From contig JARLGY010000037.1 in the NCBI GenBank assembly GCA_031292525.1, forward strand, positions 248,001 through 312,000: 64,000 nucleotides of DNA, read 5' to 3'. Source of the DNA: Flavipsychrobacter sp. GTDB lineage: Bacteria; Bacteroidota; Bacteroidia; Chitinophagales; Chitinophagaceae. Positions 45,731 to 56,699 of this stretch are shown here, piece by piece; position 1 is the stretch's first letter; every line of letters starts with the position of its first letter. A model generated the notes under the pieces. That model was not told the origin of the DNA and made no database searches. It saw nothing but the letters and a program-made list of their open reading frames with translations. Made by a program: the position numbers and the translations under genes.

Positions 45731-47698
45731 TTACAGTTTCTTAAAAACATACATGGTTTGTTGCGCGCTAATCACATCGTCAAAATATTTTTTTAGCGAC
45801 GTATAATCCTCTTTATCAAAATATGTTTCACGTCGCGATAATCTGGCGCTTACTTGCAGCATATTGCTTCCTGGTTCATAAGCCGCAGTGTAATGCATGG
45901 TAGTCTTATCATCATACCTATACTCAGTAGAGCTCGTTGTGTCTGCAAATGTATACCCCTCTGGCAATTGCAGGTTAAGTGAGTATATATCTTCTCTCGC
46001 ATATGGAAACTCTATAGGGTATTGACGTTCGGTACCTTTAAAAGGATTACCATTATAAAACTGAGTTAAGACTGATGGCATATAAACATTGTTGCCGGTC
46101 CAGGATACTTTTACTGTATATTCTAACATCAAGGTAGTATCCGGATTCTCCAAATTCACAATTTTATATCCAACCAGCTCAAAACCTGCAGACAGGCTTT
46201 TTATAACTTCATCTCGCACTACAGCTGTGTCTTTTAGCCATTCCCGCCTGTTAGATGGACCGTGTACGTTGCCATAAAAATGGCGGAATTTTAATAGGTA
46301 ATTATTTGGATCCGAATTAACTGTATTTACTATCATTACATCTTTGTCTACCAGTAAATCTGGTGTCAGGCTTATTGCATAACCACTATCCTTTGCTATA
46401 ACTCGTGTATATCCATTGTAACATCTAGGATCCAATATACCAAACGGTAAATATTTTGATACAGGGTCCAGCATATAATCCTTACCATTGACATGAATCC
46501 TCGTAACCATATAGTTCAGCAAATTCGTCATAGGCAGTTTTTCATTCAGTCTAATATTTTCCGTAGTGCATATCAATACCGGATCGCAACTGATGCCGGC
46601 CAGACGCAACATTCCTATCAATACTAAATTGATTTTTTGTACACTACCTCTCCTAACATCTAGTATATTCTGCAAACTTTGTTTATACTTAATGCCTGAC
46701 ATATTATTGGTGAAATTGTCGCGAACATAATGAAAGATGTTTTTAGCCATCTGGGTGGAGTCTTTCACATTAGCGTTGACACGGTAAGTGAGCTTCAGTA
46801 GATCAATATTTTTATCATTCAGCTCTTTTAAAAAGTAATCATTATGTGTGTACAGATTGTTGATACTTTTCCAATCGGGATCCCGATAATTCCTTTGTTG
46901 GAATAGAATTTTTTCTATGTAATTTTGAATATTAGACACATAGGGCTCATCTTTATAGGCTTTGATATTACGTTTCACCCATCTTCTGTGAGCCTCATCA
47001 TATCCTGTTATAAAATTTGTGTAGTATGAAATAGGTAGCATAGAATCTGCTATTTCTTGCTGGCCATCAATTTTCATAAAAGGCACAGTTGTCTGAGTGA
47101 AATTTGTATAAATGAAATTTCCGTTAGTGACAACCTCTACTTCCGAATATAACTTAGGCAAGGTTTGCTGGTAAGGCCAATAGCCAAATATATACCTCAT
47201 GGGCTCATCAAGACTGTATTCGTACTCTATTATTGATCCTGCCTTTACTTCAGGCATTGAAAACTTTAGGGCTATTGAATAATCATTTTCTATTTCCTGG
47301 GTAGAATTTAATTCATCAAGATTGCTAACTTTTAGCGAATCATTCTCCCAGTTATACGTTTTACCCTCGGGTTTTGAGAATTTCGCAAAGGAATATTCAC
47401 TAAAATATGCGGCATCATTAATATTACCATAGTATTTGCCAGCTTCGGTTAGTATCTTAATTATCTTTTTTATATTTTTATGCTCGCATAACCCGTATCC
47501 GTTAAAAATAGGAGTAATACAGACTTTTTCATATAATATTATTGCGTTTGCAGAAGTATCTATAGAATAATAAATTTTATTAATATTCTCTTTAATTAAT
47601 TCAGCTCCTGGAGTGAATACTTTTGCTGTAGCATTTACAACAGAAAAACAAAAAATGAAAATCAGGAAAAGTTTATTCCGGGATATAGGTCTTACCAT
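45731..47698 (-). CDS. DUF3857 / transglutaminase-like exported protein, catalytic Cys lost
   Basis: The 655-residue paralogue of the next gene has a signal peptide (FLIFIFCFSVVNATA) and the same DUF3857-transglutaminase-DUF3858-like layout. In the core the GDCKAL segment is replaced by RGSVQKINLVLIGML, so the catalytic cysteine is a valine in alignment. It is therefore predicted to be non-catalytic. Variants with a changed GDC motif are common among DUF3857 proteins. It is 2 bases upstream of its paralogue and clearly cotranscribed. Upstream lies the terminator of the cyclic glucan synthase gene. Confidence 0.88.
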   Translation of the reverse strand: MVRPISRNKLFLIFIFCFSVVNATAKVFTPGAELIKENINKIYYSIDTSANAIILYEKVCITPIFNGYGLCEHKNIKKIIKILTEAGKYYGNINDAAYFSEYSFAKFSKPEGKTYNWENDSLKVSNLDELNSTQEIENDYSIALKFSMPEVKAGSIIEYEYSLDEPMRYIFGYWPYQQTLPKLYSEVEVVTNGNFIYTNFTQTTVPFMKIDGQQEIADSMLPISYYTNFITGYDEAHRRWVKRNIKAYKDEPYVSNIQNYIEKILFQQRNYRDPDWKSINNLYTHNDYFLKELNDKNIDLLKLTYRVNANVKDSTQMAKNIFHYVRDNFTNNMSGIKYKQSLQNILDVRRGSVQKINLVLIGMLRLAGISCDPVLICTTENIRLNEKLPMTNLLNYMVTRIHVNGKDYMLDPVSKYLPFGILDPRCYNGYTRVIAKDSGYAISLTPDLLVDKDVMIVNTVNSDPNNYLLKFRHFYGNVHGPSNRREWLKDTAVVRDEVIKSLSAGFELVGYKIVNLENPDTTLMLEYTVKVSWTGNNVYMPSVLTQFYNGNPFKGTERQYPIEFPYAREDIYSLNLQLPEGYTFADTTSSTEYRYDDKTTMHYTAAYEPGSNMLQVSARLSRRETYFDKEDYTSLKKYFDDVISAQQTMYVFKKL

Positions 47699-47738
47699 GC
47701 TTTGTCTAGCCGTTAGTTTATGAAGCGGCGAAAATAAT

Positions 47739-47775
47739 AAAAAAGCAATGTAATAGGCTATTACATTGCTTTTTT
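47739..47775 (-). terminator. Rho-independent terminator between the glucan synthase gene and the DUF3857 pair
   Basis: A perfect 17-bp stem (47739-47755 with 47759-47775) with a 3-base loop starts 43 bases past the glucan synthase stop. It separates transcription of the two blocks, unless read-through occurs. Confidence 0.9.
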
Positions 47776-47817
47776 AATTAAAATATTATATATAAACTAT
47801 TCCTGGTTATTGAGCTT

Positions 47818-50800
47818 TTACTTTTTAACAACGGTTAATTCAACCGTGTGATGTTTCCCATCATCTGCAAGCGGTATTACATTGCCCTCAATAGTTTTAT
47901 CATCCACTAATAACAAAGGAGTGTTTACAACTTTTTGTAGTACGGCAATATGATAATATGTACTGCCAAACCTATAATGTAGTTTAAAGGAATCCCACTC
48001 AGCAGGGATGCATGGGTTTATACTTAATTTACCAGCCTCCAGTTTTATACCGAGAACTGATTCTACTATAAGCTGGTACATCCAGCCTGCAGATCCTGTG
48101 TACCATGTCCATCCCCCTCTGCCATTGTGTGGTGCTACTGCATAAACATCTGCGGCTACCACATATGGCTCCACTTTATAGACCTCTATTTTGGCGGCAT
48201 TGTTACCATGGTTCACCGGGTTTATCATAGAGAATAGTTCCCACACCTTTTCATTGTCACCCAGGGCAGCAAAAGCCATAATGGTCCAAATAGCTGCGTG
48301 CGTATATTGTCCGCCGTTTTCCCTTACCCCTGGCACATATCCTCTGATATAGCCAGGGTTCTTACCCACCTTGTCAAATGGTGGATCAAGTAATTGTATC
48401 AACTGCTTATCCCTTCGCACCAAGTATTTATCTACCGATGTCATTGCAGTCTTCGCGTGTACAGTCTCTCCTGCCCCCGAAAGCACAGACCAGCTTTGCG
48501 ATATAGAATCGATGCGACATTCCGTGTTGGTTGATGACCCCAGGGGAGTGCCATCGTCAAAATAAGCCCTACGGTACCATTCACCATCCCATGCATGCTG
48601 TTCTACATTTACTCGTAGTTTTTCTGCCTCGTTCTTACATTCGGTTACAAACGCTGCATCCCCGTGCCCCTCAGCAACCGCTGAGAATTTGTTGAGCACT
48701 GTATATAGGAAGAAAGCCAGCCAAACACTTTCACCTTTCCCCTCCTCGCCTACTTTATCCATGCCATCGTTCCAGTCGCCAGAGCCTATGAGCGGTAATC
48801 CATGTTCGCCATATTTAAAACCGTTTCGTATAGCCGCCACACAATGTTGATATAGTGTATCTGTATATGCCGATTTCAGTGGCAGATCATAATAAGACTC
48901 TTCGCCGTGGTTCAATAAACGCCCTTCAAGATAATTCACTTGTTCATCCAGCACACCAGTGTCGCCTGTAGCTATTACATATCTTGACGTAATGAACGGG
49001 AGCCACAAGAAGTCGTCAGAACAAGTGGTACGCACACCACGTCCTGTAGGCGGATGCCACCAATGCTGCACATCACCTTCCCTAAATTGACGCGAAGCAC
49101 AAAGCAATATCTGCGCACGTGCCAGTTGGGGCCTAGCATGTACAAGAGAAATGACATCCTGCAATTGATCGCGGAAGCCCCACGCACCACCCGATTGGTA
49201 AAACCCGCTGCGCGCTACTATCCTGCTGCTTAATGTCTGGTACGTAAGCCAGCCGTTTGCTACCAGGTTCAGGGCTTTATCAGGAGTTTCCACTTGTATA
49301 GCATTTAGTGTTTCATTCCAGTAGTCATGCACCTTTGTGCGCGCCTCTCCAGCGGCTGCCGAACCTTTAAACTGTAGTGCAATGCGCCTTGCATCTTCTT
49401 CATTTTTCCCTGTACCCAACCTGAAGATCACTTCTTTTTCCTGGTCCTCATACAAGTCAAAAGGCAACTGCAATGCAGTACAAGGATCAAGACCACTACT
49501 CACGCGATTAGACAGTTTTGTCCGGCCCATAGCCTCAGGATTTTGTAGTGTACCATTCCTGCCTATAAATTCAGTACGGTCAGTAGTAACCGTACGTTTG
49601 CTACCATCATCCACGTCAAAAAAGGCTACCATTTCTGAAAATATGGTATTGTACCTATTGCGGGAGAACATAGCACCACTAACAGGATCTGTATCTGTGA
49701 CCACGTGCATCATATTCTTTGCACGCAAGTCGCCCAGCACCCACTCTATATACCCTGTTGCGCTCAGCTTCCTGATCCTTCCTGATAAGTTTTTGATCTT
49801 GAGTACTACAAACTTTATACTTGCCTCAAGATCCACATATACCCACATCTCTGTGCGAATGCCATGTTCTACATGTTCAAAAACGCTGTATCCAAAACCA
49901 TGACGGACAATGTACTCAGTAGTGCCGCCGGGGGCTGGCGTAGGCGACCAGTAATGGCCTGTTTCTTCATCGCGCAGGTAGTAGGCTTCTCCGCAAGTAT
50001 CACTAACAGGATCGTTATTCCATGGAGTAAGGCGATATTCATGTGCATTTTCCGCCCATGTATAAGCACCACCACTTTCTGATATTACAGTACCAAAGTC
50101 AGCATTAGCTATCACATTGGCCCATGGTGCAGGTGTTGTCTTAGCACCCTTAACATCAATTATGTATTCCTTGCCATCCTCGGTAAATCCTCCATATCCG
50201 TTAAAGAACAACAGATTGGGTGGCAATACTGACCGCTGTACTCGTTCAGGTATATAATTTAAAGAAGGCAGCAAAAGTGGTGGCAAGACCTTTGTTACCA
50301 TACGCCTGTTTATTTGCTCTACAAGGGTGCCGTCGCTGTCATTTATAATAACACGGGCAACGGTCTGGAACAAAACACGATCCTCTTCAGATACCTGGTC
50401 AACAGAGCGTACAAAAATATTACCCGGTCTGTCCGTGTTATATACACCGCTTGTTGCCGTTATAAGCCCTAATATCTGGTCTTGCAACAATTGACGATAA
50501 GAACCATGATCTTCATTCCATATCACCAGGTCCACATACAAACCCTTCAACCTCCAGTAAGCGTGTGCCTGCACCATTTGCTTCACAATTTCTATGTTTT
50601 CAGTATCCTGAACACGAAGCAGCACGATAGGCAGATCTCCGGATATAGAATAGCTCCACAAGCCCGATTGCCCCCTGTTGTTGCGGTTGATCATCGCCGC
50701 ATCGGTACGCAATGTTGGGTTAGAATATATGATATAGCCAGCAAGCCTGCTATACAACTGGGCATCTACTTCCAGTGCATTTATTTGTCTCAACAACACG

Positions 50801-53800
50801 TGACTATGTGTCCATGAAAGTTCAAACGCCCTATTCTTTAAGTGCCTGTCCTTATATTTTTCCATCAGCCCTGTGCATACCTCGCGCGTATCTGCTATAC
50901 CCAGCACCATATCAACCGTCACCGCTTGGTTAGGCTTTAGTATAATGCGATATCGTATTGCCACAATGGGATCAAGTACAGAACCTTCACTACCCGAAAG
51001 CTGTGCATTTTCATCCATAGCCTGCGGGTTAGCAACAGTTTTACCACGGCCTATAAATTTCATCCTGTCTGTCTCGTACGATACCATTTCTACATCGGCA
51101 CCATTCACCGTCATCAGGTGAAACATCCATGGCGGTGTTTCATTTTCATTACGCTTCCGGCGGGTACATATTATAGCCGGGTTATTGGGTATGATCTCTG
51201 TTTGTACAAACAAATTGCTAAAAGCAGGATGTGCCATATCCGCAGCATTTGTAGCTAACACCACTTCAGCATAACTGGTCACCTCAATTACCCGGCGCAC
51301 AGCCGTGCGATTAGTGATACGTAAACGCCGCATTTCAATATCATCCTCTGGCGATACTACGATCTCGGTATATGTTTCTATACCTGCATCACGCCTGCGG
51401 AACTCAGCATGCCCCATAGAGAATACTGCTTCGTAACTCTTATATGGCTTTAGCGTAGGTTGATACGTATTTGACCAATACTCACCTGTTTCGGCATCTT
51501 TAATATAACAGAACATACCCCAGTTGTCACGTGTGGTATCTTCGCGCCAACGGGTCACTGCTATATCCTTCCAGCAGCTGTAGCCACCACCAGCATTAGT
51601 AATTACCACCTGGTACCTGCTATTAGATAATAAGTGTACTTCAGGCACCGGAGTATTCGGCGTAGTCATAATACGCATCTGCGGTTCGCTAGCTTCAGTG
51701 TGTGTATCTACAATGTCGGAAGTATGCGAGTAGAATATTGTTGCTCTTGGCAAGCGTTCTTGTAACAGCAATAATGTTGCTTGTATCTGCGGCTCAGCCT
51801 CAAACCTACGCTGCATAGGCTTATCCAATAACAGGTAAGACAAAGAAAGTAAGCCCATGCCCTGGTGGTGAGCCATGTAAGACTTTATAACTGCACAGTT
51901 TGATCCCCTCGGGAGGCGTATTGGCGTATAGTCAATTGCCTCAAAAAAACCATAGTTACCTTCAAAGCCATCATTTTTTAAGGTTTGTAAATTCTTGCAC
52001 GCCTCTTCAGGGGCTACCATCAGGGCGAGCATGGTAGCATAAGGCGCTACTACGAGATCGTCTCCAAGGCCCCTCTTAAGCCCTAGACCAGGCACACCAA
52101 ATGCACGATACTGATAGTTAAGATTGGTATCAACCGTGTTGTAACCAGACTCTGATATACCCCATGGCACTCCGCGCTGGCGGCCATATTCTATTTGCCG
52201 TGCTACCGAAGCTTTATTTGTTTGATCCAGTAACGTATTATCATACGTTGGCATTACAAGCAACGGCATCAGGTACTCAAACATACTGCCGCTCCACGAC
52301 AGCAGAATAGGATCACCACCGGCATTGGTGAGCAACCGCCCTAACGAGAACCAGCTCTCCTGCTCCATTTTGCCTTGGGCTATTGCTACAAATACACATA
52401 AACGTGCTTCTGATGCCAGCAGATCATAATAGCTGGGATCATTACGATGTTCTTCTACATTATACCCAATCCGGTATAGCTTTTTAGAGCGGTCATACAG
52501 GAATTCGTATTCCATGTCTGCGGTCTCCATACATTGTCTGCCCATTGTTTCAATGAGCGCAACACGACTTGCAGCTACACGACTTCCCGCTGTGATATGC
52601 ATACGCACAGCTGTGGACCACGGTTTTAATGTTTCATTATTCCCTTTATCTATCTCATCCAGCATGGGTAGCAATGTCTCTTCAGCCTTTGCAAGATCTG
52701 CCAATGAAGGATTATCCAACTCCGGAAATGTAAAACCAACTGGCATATCTATGTCGAGCCATGGTGCCAGCTCATTTATATCACTTAAGATATCCTGTAC
52801 CTGTGTATAAAGTTTATATATCCATTCACTGCCTTCATCAGCCTCACTTGTTTGCTCATTGTAAACAGGCAGTATATATTCAGCCATAGTCTCTAATACC
52901 ACCTTTACATTTTTCAATGTATGTGGCGGCTGAGCACGTACTACGTCCAGTTCAATACGCATTTTCTCCAGTTTATCCTGGCGCGTCTTTATGTGATCTG
53001 CAACAATATATAATGTATCTGAAATCCCTTCAAAAATGCGAGGGTTTATAATTTTACCCCATAATATTTCGAAGAGCCCCTGCCTCAGTGTGATCAAGTG
53101 ACCAGCAAAGTTGCCACTATCAACTGTAGATACATACCGTGGGAATAGAGGCTGTAGAGTTAACGTATCGTACCAGTTATATAAATGACCACGATATTTT
53201 TCCAGCTTGTCAATTGTATCCAGCGTACCTGAAGTGCGTTGCAGGAAAGTCTTTCCTGAGATGTACCCAAAATCGTATGCAGTAATACCCGACAACATAG
53301 AGAGACCTATATTGGTAGGCGATGTGCGATGTGCGATGACTTCTACTGGATTTTCCTGGTAGTTGTCAGGTGGCAACCAGTTGTCTTCGGCACCCACAAA
53401 ACGATCGAAGAATGCCCAAGTTTTGCGTGCTAGTTTTTGAAGATAAATACGTTGTTCCAAGCTTAGGTTAGCGGCCTTACGCTTCAAAGGAAGACTGATG
53501 TACCAGCTTATTGCAGGAGACGCTGCCCATAGTATAAGTATCGGTGCTGCTACAATCACGGTCATCGGATCATAACTGCATAGGTAAGCCAAAATCATGA
53601 TGGATAAGAAAGGGGCTACCCACATGCGGCGATAGGTGCGCAGAAGCGTACTATTCCCTTTTACTTTCGGGCTGGTAGATGGAGTCCATTCCAGTAACCC
53701 CCTGTTAGTAACCAACATGCGCCAATTAGTACGAATGATCGCATCTGTATTATAATATGCCTCGTAAGGAAGACAGGCAATGGCAAAAATGATGTGCGAC

Positions 53801-56496
53801 AAACTGGAAAAAGCAGATCGCGATGCTTCCAGTAAATGCTCTTTGAGAATAAGGTCATTTGGCTTGTGTACTACATGCCAAATAGACGTCATAACGGTCT
53901 GTAGCAAAAGCATGCCTGTTACCAGAAGAGTCCATAACCATGGCATGGGCAATATGGTCCATCCCAGTAACAACAGAGTTACAAGAGCTATTGGAGATAG
54001 GCTGCGGCGTATGTTATCAAATATCTTCCACCTTGCCAGCCACGAAAGTTTATTGGGAACCAGGTGCCTGTTTTTGTCTGGTATCCATGGCAGCATCCAC
54101 CATGCTATCTGCCAGTCGCCACGTATCCACCTATGGCGGCGGCTTACATCGGCACGATAGGTTGACGGATATTCTTCATACAGTTGCACATCACTGATAA
54201 GTCCACAACGTGTATAGCAGCCTTCCAGCAAATCATGGCTCAGTATACGGTTTTCAGGAAACCTGTTGTTGAGCGCTTTTTCAAAAATATCTACATCGTA
54301 TATACCCTTTCCTATGAAAGAGCCTTCTCCGAACAAATCTTGATAAACATCAGACGTAACGCGGGTATATGGATCAAGACCGGAATCATTCTGGTGCATT
54401 TGTGCATAAAACGAATTTTCAGAACCGGGCATGCTAACGGCTACCCTTGGCTGTAATATACCATAACCCTGAGTTACCCTTTGTTTCCGCTCATCATAAA
54501 CAGCCTGATTCAGGGGGTGTGCCATTGTAGCAACAAACTTCCAGGCTGCATCACGTGGAAGTTGGGTATCGGTATCCAGGGTTATAATGTATCGGATATC
54601 CAGGAGCACGCTATAGTCGCCCACGATGCTAGAAAAACACCCAGCTGCACCTCCACGTAATAGTTCATTCAGTTCAGATAGTTTACCTCTTTTGCGCTCA
54701 TACCCCATCCATACACCTTCCTTGGGGTTCCATCTCCGAGGACGGTGAAACTGGAAGAAAATATCAGGACCGGTTGTTTTATATTTATTGTTCAGCGATT
54801 CTATTGCCTCTTTCGCTGCCGCTAATAGTTCATCATCCCCGGGCATTTTTTCATCCGTAGCATCAGCGAAATCTGTAACTAAAGCAAAGTGTAGGTGCTG
54901 GTCATTATTAGCCAGGTATCTAACCTCCAAGGCTTCTGCAAGTTCTGCCACGCCATTTTTACTGGTAAGCATAGTAGGTATCACTACAAGGGTGCGCAGT
55001 GGTGCGGGAATACCTTTGGCAAAATCCATACGTGGCAGCAACTGCGGCTTTACCAACAATGTCACCATCCAGTTAATTATGGATACTGCAAGGTGAGTTG
55101 AAGAGACGAATGTAAGAAGGCCAACGATAGGTAACAGCCAGGTACCCATACCATACCTGGCGGCCAGCAACGTGGCATATGCGCTAAACATAAGCGCTAT
55201 CAGTATAATAGGCCATACATAAAAAGCCAACGGATGCTTTGCTGCAGCTCGCTGTAGTCTATCAATGGGGCTAAATTGTATGTTTACTGCACGTTCTAAA
55301 TTTTTCAGACCCTTATCTATCAAATAATAGCCTACATGGGTTGTACGTGGCTGCCCCCCTTCGGTAGCTGCAGTTTTGGCCAGCGCAATAGCAGTGCGCG
55401 CCACGTGCATTTCCTCCAATTTGCTTTTTTTAGCAACCGACTCTACTACATGACGATAATGATCTCGTGTTGAAAAATCCATCCGGCTGTAAACGCCATC
55501 AGTATCTTCACGCAGGGCCTCGTCTATACTGCTAAGTGTTTCTACAAAGTCGCGCCAATCTGTAGAGCCCAGAAAACGCAGACTGCCTATGCTGTTGCTA
55601 ATGGATACCTGGTCTGCAGCCTGTTTTTGGTTTTCAAGATGTACTAACTCATTGCTGCTGATACCGGCTTCTGATAGCTGTTGTTCCATCCAGGTAAGCG
55701 GCAGGGATAGTACTGGCCCTTTTCCTTGTAATTGCCTGGTCATTTCAGCAACAAAGGGGCTTGCTAATGGCGGTGCAGACCGTGCCATATCTGCAATGAT
55801 AAGTATAAGATTTTTTGCATCTTTTTCAGCAGAAGCTATAAGTTGCCCGGCCCAGTAGTCTGCCAGTTCCTGGTCTATCTTATCCATGGCTATGCGGGCA
55901 GCCACACGACGCAGATTTTCTATAAGCGCCAGCCGCAGCATGATAGGTATAGCCCACAATTCCCCAATAGTAAGTCGGGTTACAGTTTGGTATGCAGCAA
56001 CAAAGTTGGTAAGGGTTTTTATATCTATACGCCCATCACTATGCGATATAATATCGAGGGCAATATCGTACACTCGGGGCAATCCTGCTGAAGGACCATT
56101 TGCAGCTAATCTTGGTAAGCTTTGGCTATAGCCTTTTGGAAGATGCCTTTTCCCTATTACTATGTGCTCTTCTATCAGATAAAAATTATCCAACACCCAT
56201 TCGCCTGCAGGTGTTATCCGCTTGTTTTCTTTAACAGCATCTACCAACAGGTCCCGAACCTCGAGCAATACCTTTTCGTTGTCACTCAACCGCTTAATAA
56301 GTTGAGCCGGGGCTTTCCCCGTCATTAGCTTATGCGATGCAGCCACAATCTTGCCTTGCTGCTCCATCTGCTCAGACGCGAGGAGATCTGACCTGAGCGG
56401 ATCTTCATGAATGTATTTCTGTGCAGGGCTATAGCCTTGGAAATACACACGCATACGCAATAAAATATCGTAAACTGAATTAGACTTAACGTTCAT
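47818..56496 (-). CDS. ndvB: Cyclic beta-1,2-glucan synthase (NdvB/ChvB/Cgs type)
   Basis: The 2892-residue membrane protein matches the length of proteobacterial NdvB/ChvB/Cgs (about 2800-2870). The GT84 glycosyltransferase domain spans about residues 500-850, with ITLDTDTQLPRDAAW near residue 637 and RHRWIRGDWQIAWWM near 789. It is framed by membrane segments near residues 420-480 and 840-1000. A glucoamylase-like middle domain (about 1060-1560), with GLSMLSGITAYDFGYISG, follows. Two carbohydrate-binding and GH94-like regions come next. The last, about 2340-2890, has IGSGDWNDGMDKVGEEGKG carrying the catalytic aspartate near residue 2576. The proteobacterial enzyme primes, elongates, trims and cyclises beta-1,2-glucan for the periplasm. 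No NdvA-type exporter gene is in the window. Confidence 0.93.
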   Translation of the reverse strand: MNVKSNSVYDILLRMRVYFQGYSPAQKYIHEDPLRSDLLASEQMEQQGKIVAASHKLMTGKAPAQLIKRLSDNEKVLLEVRDLLVDAVKENKRITPAGEWVLDNFYLIEEHIVIGKRHLPKGYSQSLPRLAANGPSAGLPRVYDIALDIISHSDGRIDIKTLTNFVAAYQTVTRLTIGELWAIPIMLRLALIENLRRVAARIAMDKIDQELADYWAGQLIASAEKDAKNLILIIADMARSAPPLASPFVAEMTRQLQGKGPVLSLPLTWMEQQLSEAGISSNELVHLENQKQAADQVSISNSIGSLRFLGSTDWRDFVETLSSIDEALREDTDGVYSRMDFSTRDHYRHVVESVAKKSKLEEMHVARTAIALAKTAATEGGQPRTTHVGYYLIDKGLKNLERAVNIQFSPIDRLQRAAAKHPLAFYVWPIILIALMFSAYATLLAARYGMGTWLLPIVGLLTFVSSTHLAVSIINWMVTLLVKPQLLPRMDFAKGIPAPLRTLVVIPTMLTSKNGVAELAEALEVRYLANNDQHLHFALVTDFADATDEKMPGDDELLAAAKEAIESLNNKYKTTGPDIFFQFHRPRRWNPKEGVWMGYERKRGKLSELNELLRGGAAGCFSSIVGDYSVLLDIRYIITLDTDTQLPRDAAWKFVATMAHPLNQAVYDERKQRVTQGYGILQPRVAVSMPGSENSFYAQMHQNDSGLDPYTRVTSDVYQDLFGEGSFIGKGIYDVDIFEKALNNRFPENRILSHDLLEGCYTRCGLISDVQLYEEYPSTYRADVSRRHRWIRGDWQIAWWMLPWIPDKNRHLVPNKLSWLARWKIFDNIRRSLSPIALVTLLLLGWTILPMPWLWTLLVTGMLLLQTVMTSIWHVVHKPNDLILKEHLLEASRSAFSSLSHIIFAIACLPYEAYYNTDAIIRTNWRMLVTNRGLLEWTPSTSPKVKGNSTLLRTYRRMWVAPFLSIMILAYLCSYDPMTVIVAAPILILWAASPAISWYISLPLKRKAANLSLEQRIYLQKLARKTWAFFDRFVGAEDNWLPPDNYQENPVEVIAHRTSPTNIGLSMLSGITAYDFGYISGKTFLQRTSGTLDTIDKLEKYRGHLYNWYDTLTLQPLFPRYVSTVDSGNFAGHLITLRQGLFEILWGKIINPRIFEGISDTLYIVADHIKTRQDKLEKMRIELDVVRAQPPHTLKNVKVVLETMAEYILPVYNEQTSEADEGSEWIYKLYTQVQDILSDINELAPWLDIDMPVGFTFPELDNPSLADLAKAEETLLPMLDEIDKGNNETLKPWSTAVRMHITAGSRVAASRVALIETMGRQCMETADMEYEFLYDRSKKLYRIGYNVEEHRNDPSYYDLLASEARLCVFVAIAQGKMEQESWFSLGRLLTNAGGDPILLSWSGSMFEYLMPLLVMPTYDNTLLDQTNKASVARQIEYGRQRGVPWGISESGYNTVDTNLNYQYRAFGVPGLGLKRGLGDDLVVAPYATMLALMVAPEEACKNLQTLKNDGFEGNYGFFEAIDYTPIRLPRGSNCAVIKSYMAHHQGMGLLSLSYLLLDKPMQRRFEAEPQIQATLLLLQERLPRATIFYSHTSDIVDTHTEASEPQMRIMTTPNTPVPEVHLLSNSRYQVVITNAGGGYSCWKDIAVTRWREDTTRDNWGMFCYIKDAETGEYWSNTYQPTLKPYKSYEAVFSMGHAEFRRRDAGIETYTEIVVSPEDDIEMRRLRITNRTAVRRVIEVTSYAEVVLATNAADMAHPAFSNLFVQTEIIPNNPAIICTRRKRNENETPPWMFHLMTVNGADVEMVSYETDRMKFIGRGKTVANPQAMDENAQLSGSEGSVLDPIVAIRYRIILKPNQAVTVDMVLGIADTREVCTGLMEKYKDRHLKNRAFELSWTHSHVLLRQINALEVDAQLYSRLAGYIIYSNPTLRTDAAMINRNNRGQSGLWSYSISGDLPIVLLRVQDTENIEIVKQMVQAHAYWRLKGLYVDLVIWNEDHGSYRQLLQDQILGLITATSGVYNTDRPGNIFVRSVDQVSEEDRVLFQTVARVIINDSDGTLVEQINRRMVTKVLPPLLLPSLNYIPERVQRSVLPPNLLFFNGYGGFTEDGKEYIIDVKGAKTTPAPWANVIANADFGTVISESGGAYTWAENAHEYRLTPWNNDPVSDTCGEAYYLRDEETGHYWSPTPAPGGTTEYIVRHGFGYSVFEHVEHGIRTEMWVYVDLEASIKFVVLKIKNLSGRIRKLSATGYIEWVLGDLRAKNMMHVVTDTDPVSGAMFSRNRYNTIFSEMVAFFDVDDGSKRTVTTDRTEFIGRNGTLQNPEAMGRTKLSNRVSSGLDPCTALQLPFDLYEDQEKEVIFRLGTGKNEEDARRIALQFKGSAAAGEARTKVHDYWNETLNAIQVETPDKALNLVANGWLTYQTLSSRIVARSGFYQSGGAWGFRDQLQDVISLVHARPQLARAQILLCASRQFREGDVQHWWHPPTGRGVRTTCSDDFLWLPFITSRYVIATGDTGVLDEQVNYLEGRLLNHGEESYYDLPLKSAYTDTLYQHCVAAIRNGFKYGEHGLPLIGSGDWNDGMDKVGEEGKGESVWLAFFLYTVLNKFSAVAEGHGDAAFVTECKNEAEKLRVNVEQHAWDGEWYRRAYFDDGTPLGSSTNTECRIDSISQSWSVLSGAGETVHAKTAMTSVDKYLVRRDKQLIQLLDPPFDKVGKNPGYIRGYVPGVRENGGQYTHAAIWTIMAFAALGDNEKVWELFSMINPVNHGNNAAKIEVYKVEPYVVAADVYAVAPHNGRGGWTWYTGSAGWMYQLIVESVLGIKLEAGKLSINPCIPAEWDSFKLHYRFGSTYYHIAVLQKVVNTPLLLVDDKTIEGNVIPLADDGKHHTVELTVVKK

Positions 56497-56699
56497 AGTA
56501 TGACAATTGCTTCAAAAAAACAATGCCATTAAAGCTACAGCCATTATTTATATAACTCACTATATATTACAGGCACTATGGAAGCCTCGTATATATGTAA
56601 ATTGTTAGTGGTTGGAGGGAGCAACCATGAGCTATTACACCCAATGGCTCCCATCAGGCAAACACTATGAAGGGATGATAAAGAGGTTGACTACTGTGT

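Noticed and set aside
56617-56655. Possible hairpin (GGGAG ... CTCCC) after the GT2 gene
   Set aside because: The pairing is short, needs bulges and is not followed by a T-run.
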